From: Deltaproteobacteria bacterium
Lineage (GTDB): Bacteria > Myxococcota_A > UBA796 > UBA2385
NCBI GenBank assembly: GCA_003694325.1
Contig: RFKJ01000564.1
Coordinates: 1-5,544, forward strand
Direction: 5' to 3'
DNA length: 5,544 nucleotides
The notes beneath the pieces are model-generated. The model had not been told where the DNA came from. It searched no databases and saw only the letters and a list, made by a program, of their open reading frames with translations. The first letter of the stretch is position 1, and the number at the start of each line of letters is the position of its first letter. Below are positions 1 through 5,544 of this stretch, piece by piece. The translations under genes were made by a program, and so were the position numbers.

Positions 1-1475
1 AGGTGACCGCCGAGGACGTGCAGCGGGTGGCGGCCCGGCTGCTGGCCCGGACGAATTCCACGGTGGTCGTCGGCCGCGCCACCCAGGCGCCCGAGGGGGT
101 GACCCCCACCCTGCACGAGCGACCGCCGGCGGCGTCCGACTCGGCCGTCGAGGGCCGGGAACCCGCCCCGCCGCCCACCGACCTGCCACGGGGTGAGGTC
201 ATCGAGCGCACGGCCCACGGCGCCACGATCCTCGCCGTCCACGACGAGACCGAACCCCTGTTGCGCCTGTCGATCTCGTTCAAGAACGGGGCCGCCGAAG
301 ACGCCATCCCCGGCACCGCCAACCTCGCCGCGAAGATGCTGCTCCGGGGCACGGCCCGCCGCGATCGCGCCTCCTTCGAGGAGGCCCTGGAGCGCCTGGG
401 CGGCAGCATCACGGCCCAGGTGACCCAGGACAGGGTCTCCCTGTCGGGCTCGGTGCCGGCCGATGCCTGGCCCGGGTTCATCGCCCTGCTCACCGAGGCC
501 CTGTCGCAGCCGGCCTTCGATCCGGCCACCCTCGAGGAGCTGAAGGCCGAGGTCCGCAGCGAGCTGAAGGACCGGGCCGACGACGACCGCGCCCTGGTGG
601 CCCGGGCCTTCGAGGCGGCCTGGTATGGCTCGGACAGCCCCTACGGGCGGGACGTCCGCGGGACCGTCCGGACCCTGTCCGACATCGACGTCGACGCGGT
701 GCGCGCCCACGTCGACCGGTGGTTCGTCAGCGGGGCGGCGGTGGTCGGCCTGTCCGGAGCCTTCGACAGCCTCGCCCTCGACGACCTCGACGCCATGCTG
801 GCCACCATCGAGGGCACCGCCCCCGAGCGGACGGCCATCCGGCCGGTGGAGCCGCCGGCCACGCGGCGGGTGCTCATCGTCGACAAGCCGGAGCGGACCC
901 AGGTCCAGGTGATGGTCGGGCAGCGCGGCTTCGACCCGTTGTCGGAGGACTACCCGGCGTTCCTGCTCGGGAACGACGTGGTCGGAGGCTACAGCTTCAG
1001 CGCCTGGTTGATGAAGCAGGTCCGGGTGGAGCGGGGCTGGTCCTACTACGCCTACGGGGCCAACCGGCCCAAGGACATGGACGCCGCCTGGATCGCCGTG
1101 CTGGCGCCGGGCTCGGACTACGCCGTCGACGCGGTCAAGCTGGTGCTCGACGTCATGGACCAGGGCCGGGGTGACCTGCCCACCGAGGAGGTCGAGCTGG
1201 CCCGCAGCAGCCGGGTCAACGGCGCCCCCTTCCTGACGGATACGGCGCCCAAGCGCCTCGATCTCGCCGTCGAGAAGGCGCTCACCGGCTACGACAGGGC
1301 CGCGGTGGACGCCGCGGTGGCCGACGTGGACGAAGCCCGGGCCGAGGCCATCCTCCATGACTTCTACGATCCCGAACACAGCTTGATCGTCATGGTGGCC
1401 ACCGCCGACGACGTCAAGGAGGCCGCCGCCGAGCTGGGCGAGGTCACGGTCATCCCGTTCACCGCCGTCGAGTAG
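1..1475 (+). CDS. M16-family zinc peptidase (insulinase/processing-peptidase-like), C-terminal part, 5' end outside window
   Basis: The reading frame is open from the left edge. The GTG at position 3 is almost certainly an internal Val codon, because the first visible residues (VTAEDVQRVAARLL, then NSTVVVGRA) match the usual end of an M16 half: a helix followed by a final strand. Numbering from that codon, a Pro/Ala-rich linker (about 28-62) leads into a second M16 half (about 63-490). In M16 enzymes the active half carries HxxEH, which binds zinc. Here the equivalent stretch (about 105-113, TANLAAKML) lacks His and Glu, so this half looks non-catalytic. It keeps the substrate-side Arg/Tyr signature near R341 and Y348, in the segment VRVERGWSYYAYG. 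The architecture implies a protein of about 900 residues whose catalytic half lies upstream, as in fused M16 peptidases of many bacteria. Such proteins are often exported, but the N-terminus is not visible. The family assignment is confident; the substrate is unknown. Confidence 0.9.
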   Translation, partial: VTAEDVQRVAARLLARTNSTVVVGRATQAPEGVTPTLHERPPAASDSAVEGREPAPPPTDLPRGEVIERTAHGATILAVHDETEPLLRLSISFKNGAAEDAIPGTANLAAKMLLRGTARRDRASFEEALERLGGSITAQVTQDRVSLSGSVPADAWPGFIALLTEALSQPAFDPATLEELKAEVRSELKDRADDDRALVARAFEAAWYGSDSPYGRDVRGTVRTLSDIDVDAVRAHVDRWFVSGAAVVGLSGAFDSLALDDLDAMLATIEGTAPERTAIRPVEPPATRRVLIVDKPERTQVQVMVGQRGFDPLSEDYPAFLLGNDVVGGYSFSAWLMKQVRVERGWSYYAYGANRPKDMDAAWIAVLAPGSDYAVDAVKLVLDVMDQGRGDLPTEEVELARSSRVNGAPFLTDTAPKRLDLAVEKALTGYDRAAVDAAVADVDEARAEAILHDFYDPEHSLIVMVATADDVKEAAAELGEVTVIPFTAVE

Positions 1476-1480
1476 GATCG

Positions 1481-2014
1481 GTGGTCCGGACCATCGCCCT
1501 CCTGCGCGGCGTCAACGTCGGCGGCCGCCACCGGCTGCCCATGGCCGATCTGCGGGCCCTGCTGGAGGGCCTGGGCTACCAGGGCGTGCGGACGGTCCTC
1601 CAGTCGGGCAACGCAGTCTTCGATGCCCCGGGTGATGCGGACTGCGCGGCGGCCATCACGGCGGCCATCGCCGACCGGTTCGGTCTCACGGTGCCGGTCG
1701 TGACCCGGACCGTGGACCAGCTCCGGGCGGTGGCCGCGGGGCACCGCTTCGCCGCCCGGGCCTCCGACGACCGGCAGCTCCACGTCTACTTCCTGGCGGA
1801 CCTGCCCGATGCCCGGGCGGTCGCCGCGCTGGACCCCGACCGGTCGCCGCCGGACCGCTTCGAAGTCGTGGGCCGCGAGGTCCACCTGTTCTGTCCACGG
1901 GGGCTGGCCCGGACCACGCTGACGAACGCCTGGTTCGACCGGCAACTCGGCACCGTGAGCACCGGCCGCAACTGGCGGACGATCGGCCGGCTGCTGGCGA
2001 TGGCCGAGGGTTGA
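1481..2014 (+). CDS. DUF1697 family protein, 177 aa
   Basis: This is a complete small protein of the DUF1697 family, a widespread group of about 180 residues with no established biochemical role. The diagnostic N-terminus is present: LLRGVNVGG at residues 7-15, then MADLR at 21-25 and the VRTVLQSGNAVF block at 36-47. The C-terminal signature TGRNWRTI is at 161-168. The length matches the family. I chose the GTG at 1481 because family members begin only a few residues before the ALLRG motif. The ribosome-binding site is weak: an AGGA at 1474-1477 overlaps the stop of the preceding M16 gene and sits only 3 bases from the start. With a 5 bp intergenic gap this suggests translational coupling with the peptidase gene. 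Nothing in the sequence ties its function to the peptidase, so the pairing may be incidental. Confidence 0.9.
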   Translation: MVRTIALLRGVNVGGRHRLPMADLRALLEGLGYQGVRTVLQSGNAVFDAPGDADCAAAITAAIADRFGLTVPVVTRTVDQLRAVAAGHRFAARASDDRQLHVYFLADLPDARAVAALDPDRSPPDRFEVVGREVHLFCPRGLARTTLTNAWFDRQLGTVSTGRNWRTIGRLLAMAEG

Positions 2015-2017
2015 GCT

Positions 2018-2050
2018 TCCCGCGAGTCGCGGCACCTGAGGGCCGCGGGA
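2018..2050. terminator. Possible stem-loop at the convergent gene junction
   Basis: TCCCGCG at 2018-2024 is a perfect 7 bp inverted match to CGCGGGA at 2044-2050, with a 19-base loop. The same left arm could also pair with TCGCGGG at 2053-2059 (7 bp) or with TCGCGGGA at 2070-2077 (8 bp), the last lying inside the minus-strand gene. The position between two convergent genes suits a bidirectional terminator. There is no run of T on either side, the loop is long, and short GC-rich matches are common at this base composition, so this is only a candidate. Confidence 0.3.
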
Positions 2051-2060
2051 GATCGCGGGC

Positions 2061-3311
2061 TCACCGAGGTCGCGGGATCTCGACGATGGCCAGCGCCCGC
2101 TCGCCGCGGGCCCAGGCGACCAGCTCGGCGGCGCCGTCGCCGGACAGGTCCAGCGCCCACAGGTTGTCGGCCTGCACGCCCAGCGACGCCGTTGCACAGG
2201 GTTGTCGGTCGACGGACATGCCGCGGCCGGCGAAGATATCCAGCCTGCCGTCGATGACCATCGCCAGGTCGGGCAGCCCGTCGCCCGTCAGGTCCTCGAA
2301 CATGCTCCAGGCCGCCCGGGTGCCATCGACCGGCAGGGAGACCTGCCGGAGCTGCACCGGGTCGAGGAGCCGCCCCTCCTCCATGGGGAGGGCGACCAGC
2401 TCGACCTCGACCGACCGGCCGAGCACGGCCCGGGCGAGGTTGCCGCCGTCCAGCCGCAGCCGGGGTTGCAGCACCTCCCGGTCCCCGTCCCCGTCCAGGT
2501 CGACGGCGAACAGGTCCCGGGCGCCGGCCTGGCTGGTGATCCGCTGGGGAGGGGCCAGCCCCGCGGTGCCCCTCCCCCGGTAGTAGAACACCTCGGACAC
2601 GGCGCGGGCCGGTCGGTCGGGGTCGCGCAGGCGGTGGACCAGCAGATCGGCCAGGCCGTCCCCGTCCAGGTCCGTCCACCGGGCCGAGGTCTCCCCCGCG
2701 TCGGTGTCGTGGCCGGGGGGTGGCGGGGCCAGCGCCTCGGGCAGGGGCCAGTGCAGGGCCACGGTGGACAGCGCGCCGGGGGCGGCGACGTGGACCCGGA
2801 TCCCGTCGTCGGTGACCAGGACCAGGTCGTCGGTGCCGTCGGCGTTGACATCGGCGACGGCGACCGTGGCGGGCTCGGGAAGCGGCACGGTGCCCCACGC
2901 GCGTCCGTTCACCGACCAGGCGTGGAGGACGCCGTCGCCGGGGAGCAGCAGCTCGGGCGTGCCGTCGTGGTCCAGGTCGGTCACCATGTCGGCCGGGGCG
3001 GGGGGACCGGCACCGGCGGCAGCCCCGGCGAGGCCGAGCGGGCTCTGGCCGGTGCGCAGCTCGTGGAGGCCGGCGGAATCGAGCAGCCACAGGCCATGGC
3101 CCGCATCCCACCAGCCCGGCCGGTCCGGCAGTCGGTGGTGGGTCTGTTCGACCCGGGAACCGCGCAGGCGCAGGATCGACAGGTCGACCGGGCCCTCCGG
3201 CGCGGTGGTGGCGGCCACCAGTTCGCGGACCCCGTCACCGTCCACGTCGGCGGGTCGGATCGCCACCAGCGGGCCGGCAAGACCGACGAGGGTGACGACG
3301 GGCGGGGTCAC
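2061..3311 (-). CDS. FG-GAP/VCBS repeat protein, predicted beta-propeller, 416 aa
   Basis: This protein is built of repeated calcium-loop motifs of the FG-GAP/VCBS type, as in integrin-like beta-propellers. Counting from the proposed GTG at 3311, seven copies are visible: DVDGDG 22-27, DLDHDG 112-117, DVNADG 154-159, DLDGDG 214-219, DLDGDG 271-276, DLTGDG 340-345 and DLSGDG 388-393. Most are followed by a hydrophobic strand such as ELVAA or DLLV. Seven motifs would fit a seven-bladed propeller (inference). Two of the loops share an identical 17 bp stretch (2485-2501 and 2656-2672). The frame stays open upstream to 3509, but that part is a Ser/Pro/Arg-rich shadow of the flavoprotein gene. The GTG at 3311, 7 bp after that gene's stop at 3319, is the first sensible start; it has no clear ribosome-binding site, so coupling is likely. 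The N-terminus (MTPPVVTLVGLAGPLVAI) is mildly hydrophobic but runs straight into the first repeat, so there is no clear signal peptide, which is unusual for the family. There is a single Cys (372). Binding partner or catalytic role is unknown. Confidence 0.82.
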   Translation of the reverse strand: MTPPVVTLVGLAGPLVAIRPADVDGDGVRELVAATTAPEGPVDLSILRLRGSRVEQTHHRLPDRPGWWDAGHGLWLLDSAGLHELRTGQSPLGLAGAAAGAGPPAPADMVTDLDHDGTPELLLPGDGVLHAWSVNGRAWGTVPLPEPATVAVADVNADGTDDLVLVTDDGIRVHVAAPGALSTVALHWPLPEALAPPPPGHDTDAGETSARWTDLDGDGLADLLVHRLRDPDRPARAVSEVFYYRGRGTAGLAPPQRITSQAGARDLFAVDLDGDGDREVLQPRLRLDGGNLARAVLGRSVEVELVALPMEEGRLLDPVQLRQVSLPVDGTRAAWSMFEDLTGDGLPDLAMVIDGRLDIFAGRGMSVDRQPCATASLGVQADNLWALDLSGDGAAELVAWARGERALAIVEIPRPR

Positions 3312-3318
3312 CGGATCG

Positions 3319-4212
3319 TCAGCGAGGCAGCGCGGCGAGGGTGTCGTAGTACTCGCGGACCAGGTCGTCGACGATCTGCTCGATGGTCTGGCGCTTGCGG
3401 ATCTCGGCCACGCCGTGGCCGGCCGACCAGATGTCCTTCCAGCGCTTGGGCTGGGCGGCGGTGCCGTCGGGCCGGCTGTCGGGGAGGGACTTCTTGAGGA
3501 AGTTGGCATGCACCCCGCTGACCTGGTCGGTGTAGACGATGTCCTCGGGACCGGCCTGGATCACCATCTCCTTGTAGTCGTCGGTGGAGCCGCACTCCTC
3601 GGCCACGATGAACCGGGTGCCCATGTAGACCAGCTCGGCGCCCAGGGCCAGCGATGCCAGCACCTGCTTGCCGGTGGAGATGCTGCCGGCGGCGATGACC
3701 GGCACCGACAGGTTGTCCTTGAGGTAGGGGATCAGCGCGAAGGGGCTGATGCGCCCGGCGTGCCCGCCGGCCCCGGCGGCGACGCCGATGATGGCGTCGA
3801 CCCCGGCGCGCTCGGCCTTCTTCGCGTGGCGCAGGTTGATGACGTCGTGGAACACCGTGGCCTTGCGGGCGTGGGCCCGCCGGACGATCTCGGTCGGGTC
3901 CCCGTACGAGGTGATCCAGACGGGCACCTCGTACCGCTCGCACAGTTCGACGTCGGCCTGGAGACGCTCGGGGTCGGTGAGGCCGATGGTCATGTTGATG
4001 GCGAACGGCCGGTCGGTGCGCTCCCGCAACCACCGCAGCTTCGCCTCGAACTCCTCGGGGGTGCGGCCGTTGAGCGACGGCATCGCGCCCAGGATGCCGG
4101 CCTCGGCGCAGGCCAGCAGCATCCGTTCGTTGGAGATGATGAACATGGGGGCCGCCACCATGGGATACTTGAGGCCCAGGCGCCGGGAGAGGGGGGTCGA
4201 GAAGCTGTGCAT
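3319..4212 (-). CDS. Nitronate monooxygenase / 2-nitropropane dioxygenase-like FMN protein, 297 aa
   Basis: This is a complete TIM-barrel flavoprotein of the nitronate monooxygenase (2-nitropropane dioxygenase) family. Characterised members oxidise alkyl nitronates with O2 using FMN; relatives include the enoyl-ACP reductase FabK and NADH:quinone reductases. Visible family features are the N-terminal strand YPMVAAPM (16-23), AGILGAMPS (38-46), AINM (71-74), the GAGGHAGR loop (147-154) with the likely active-site His151, the AAGSISTG phosphate-binding segment (174-181), and MGTRFI (197-202). The ATG at 4212 is well supported by a GGAGG 4 bases upstream, and the protein begins just before the first barrel strand as in relatives. 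It lies 36 bp after the radical-SAM gene and 7 bp before the FG-GAP gene, all on the minus strand, so an operon is likely. The cytoplasmic flavoenzyme call is secure. The true substrate is not, since this family is routinely named for nitronates without proof. FabK is a less likely alternative. Confidence 0.92.
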   Translation of the reverse strand: MHSFSTPLSRRLGLKYPMVAAPMFIISNERMLLACAEAGILGAMPSLNGRTPEEFEAKLRWLRERTDRPFAINMTIGLTDPERLQADVELCERYEVPVWITSYGDPTEIVRRAHARKATVFHDVINLRHAKKAERAGVDAIIGVAAGAGGHAGRISPFALIPYLKDNLSVPVIAAGSISTGKQVLASLALGAELVYMGTRFIVAEECGSTDDYKEMVIQAGPEDIVYTDQVSGVHANFLKKSLPDSRPDGTAAQPKRWKDIWSAGHGVAEIRKRQTIEQIVDDLVREYYDTLAALPR

Positions 4213-4216
4213 GGTT

Positions 4217-4221
4217 CCTCC
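4217..4221 (-). promoter_or_regulatory. Ribosome-binding site of the flavoprotein gene
   Basis: Read on the minus strand, GGAGG is followed by AACC and then the ATG at 4212-4210. It is the only strong Shine-Dalgarno sequence found in front of any start in this window. It lies in the 36-base gap after the radical-SAM stop, so the flavoprotein can be translated independently of its upstream neighbour and its start codon is fixed with good confidence. Confidence 0.8.
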
Positions 4222-4248
4222 GCGGTGGACGTAACCCCCGGGAGCGGC

Positions 4249-5544
4249 TCAGCGGACGACGCGGAAGGGCAGCCGGCGGCGGCGCAGGTTGTGGATGCCC
4301 CGGACGGCCTGCCGGTGCGAACCGGGTACGCCGGTGCGGGTATCGGCGGTGTCCGCGTCGTCGCCGTGGACGCGGACCCGGATCTCGTCGATGTCGAGGG
4401 CGGCCACGGCGTCGATGAACCGCCGCTGGGACAGGAGGCGCCCGTTGGTCTCGATGGCCAGGTGAAGGAAGCCGATGCGGCGGGCGGCCTGGAGCAGGCG
4501 CGGCAGGCGGGCGTCGAGCAGCGGATCGCCCCCGGTGAACAGGCACGCCCGGTGGCCGGCGAGGTACCCCCGGGAGAGCTGACGGAAGGGCGATGGGGGC
4601 GGCGGGGCGACGCCGCGCCGCTCGGTGCAGTCGGGGCACCGGTTGAGGCAGTCGGCGCCGAGGCGCACCCGGAGGACTGCGTCGTGGGGGCGCTGGACGG
4701 GGTGGAACTCGTCCCACCCGTAGCCCTCGGCGTACGCCTCCCAGATGCCGGGACAGGTCCCGGCGACCGCGCACCGTTCACAGGGCGGGCCGCGGACCTT
4801 GCCCGCGGCGGGTTCGAAGTGGGTGATGACACCGTCGACGGCGAGGTGGAAGTCCTCCTGCGACCAGTCCAGCCCGCCGGCGCAGGGCGGGATGCGGGAG
4901 ATGCTCAGCTCGGGGCGGCCGAAGTCCAGGCCGCTGCGGTGCATCTCCTCGACGACCTCCACGTAGCGGGGCTGGACCTCGGCGAACCGCTTGGGGGCGG
5001 TGCCCCGCGGTTCGACCACGTTGAAGTTGAGCCGGTCGATGTCGAAACCCTGCGCGTAGGCCACCATCGCCGGAAGATGGGGAAGGTTCTTCCGCACCAG
5101 GGTGCAGTTGACGTGAAAGGTGAAGCTCCGGCTGCGGCGGAGCTCCTGGAGGTTCTGCAGGGCACGGCGGGTCTGGTCGAAGGAGCCCCGGCGCCCGGTG
5201 ATGGCGTCGTGGACCTCGGCCGTGGGGCCGTGGGCCGAGACGGTGACCTCGTTGAGGCCGGCGTCGAGCAGCGCCGCGGCGTAGGCCCGGTCCGACAGGC
5301 GGCGGCCGTTCGTGATGAGACCGATGAGGGTGAAGCCCAGGTCCCGGGCGGCGGCCACGGCGTCGGGCAGGTGCCGGTTCAGGGTCGGTTCGCCATTGGT
5401 GAACACGACGCCGTCGGCGATGGCCCGGCCGGTGCGGAGCTGCTCGATGTGCTGCTGCAGGCTGAAGGGGCCGATCCCCCGGGCTTCGTCCAGGCAGAAC
5501 TCGCACCGGTTGTTGCACCCCGGGCTGGTGGGGATGTGGAGGAT
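4249..5544 (-). CDS. Tandem radical-SAM protein with central SPASM-like cysteines, 5' end outside window
   Basis: The frame is open to the right edge, giving 431 visible residues (numbered from 5544). Core 1 starts at once with ILHIPTSPGCNNRCEFC: the CxxxCxxC motif C10/C14/C17 (5494-5517) that ligates the [4Fe-4S] cluster used to cleave S-adenosylmethionine. The SAM-binding NGEP motif is at 50-53, with TNG at 78-80 and VSAHG at 102-106. A SPASM-like region follows: C221, then C255-x2-C258-x5-C264 (4753-4884), likely able to hold an auxiliary Fe-S cluster. A second core then begins near 290 with C299/C303/C306 (CLNRCPDC, 4627-4650), GGDPLL at 338-343, ETNGRLLS at 365-372 and VRVHG at 390-394. 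It is colinear with core 1 but stops at about the fifth strand (FRVVR). The GTG at 5406 is an internal Val, because it falls after the first cysteine motif. The true start is probably only a short way beyond the window. Reaction and substrate are unknown; peptide or protein modification would be typical of SPASM relatives but is not shown here. Confidence 0.9.
   Translation of the reverse strand: MLHIPTSPGCNNRCEFCLDEARGIGPFSLQQHIEQLRTGRAIADGVVFTNGEPTLNRHLPDAVAAARDLGFTLIGLITNGRRLSDRAYAAALLDAGLNEVTVSAHGPTAEVHDAITGRRGSFDQTRRALQNLQELRRSRSFTFHVNCTLVRKNLPHLPAMVAYAQGFDIDRLNFNVVEPRGTAPKRFAEVQPRYVEVVEEMHRSGLDFGRPELSISRIPPCAGGLDWSQEDFHLAVDGVITHFEPAAGKVRGPPCERCAVAGTCPGIWEAYAEGYGWDEFHPVQRPHDAVLRVRLGADCLNRCPDCTERRGVAPPPPSPFRQLSRGYLAGHRACLFTGGDPLLDARLPRLLQAARRIGFLHLAIETNGRLLSQRRFIDAVAALDIDEIRVRVHGDDADTADTRTGVPGSHRQAVRGIHNLRRRRLPFRVVR

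Noticed and set aside
3..5. GTG as the start of the M16 gene
   Set aside because: The following residues are the end of another M16 half, so the gene begins left of the window.
1364..2197. Minus-strand open frame opposite the DUF1697 gene
   Set aside because: Its composition is Arg/Pro/Gly-rich with no domain, and it conflicts with the DUF1697 signatures on the plus strand.
2485..2672. 17 bp direct repeat (2485-2501 and 2656-2672) as a possible mobile or regulatory repeat
   Set aside because: Both copies encode the DLDGDG calcium loop in the same frame of the FG-GAP gene, so protein repetition explains them.
1786..3111. Minus-strand open frame of 441 codons overlapping the FG-GAP gene
   Set aside because: It is dominated by Arg/Pro/Gly runs in a different frame from the FG-GAP repeats and runs past that gene's end into the antisense of DUF1697.
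2202..3497. Long plus-strand open frame (431 codons) opposite the FG-GAP gene
   Set aside because: It lies almost wholly antisense to the FG-GAP gene, is rich in Gly/Gln/Val/Arg without any recognisable domain, and is the expected GC-rich shadow. The opposite strand has clear repeated DxDxDG motifs.
3312..3509. N-terminal extension of the FG-GAP protein up to position 3509
   Set aside because: This stretch reads as low-complexity Ser/Thr/Pro/Arg and overlaps the conserved C-terminal coding region of the flavoprotein in another frame.
3308..4774. Minus-strand open frame of 488 codons across the flavoprotein and radical-SAM genes
   Set aside because: It is extremely Arg/Pro-rich and out of frame with two genes that have strong family motifs, so it is a shadow frame.
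5404..5406. GTG as the start of the radical-SAM protein
   Set aside because: The frame continues upstream and contains the CxxxCxxC cluster motif at 5494-5517, which must belong to the same protein; the GTG encodes an internal Val.

Overview
This is a high-GC bacterial window (roughly 70% G+C by eye) with dense coding and almost no intergenic space. The GC content, the M16 peptidase with two halves in one chain, and the FG-GAP protein would fit Myxococcota or other former Deltaproteobacteria. High-GC Actinobacteria cannot be excluded, because there is no rRNA or other marker to settle it. All five coding regions look chromosomal. I see no transposase, integrase, tRNA, CRISPR array or phage gene.

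Left arm, plus strand (1-2014): the C-terminal part of an M16-family zinc peptidase runs in from the left edge. A small DUF1697 protein follows 5 bp after it, and the two are probably co-transcribed. A 46 bp convergent junction (2015-2060) then holds overlapping GC-rich inverted repeats.

Right arm, minus strand (5544 down to 2061): three genes lie in one tight array and are read leftwards. In transcription order they are a radical-SAM protein cut by the right edge, a nitronate monooxygenase/2-nitropropane dioxygenase-like flavoprotein (36 bp downstream, good ribosome-binding site), and an FG-GAP/VCBS-type predicted beta-propeller (start 7 bp after the flavoprotein stop). Most of this arm also has long open frames on both strands, which I read as GC-rich shadows.

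The most notable item is the radical-SAM protein. One continuous frame carries a complete N-terminal radical-SAM core, a SPASM-like cysteine cluster, and then a second CxxxCxxC core colinear with the first. The second core ends near the fifth strand of the barrel. The combination of this unusual radical-SAM protein with a flavoprotein and a seven-motif FG-GAP protein could be a small redox or modification cassette. That is inference from gene order only; no substrate or precursor peptide is visible.
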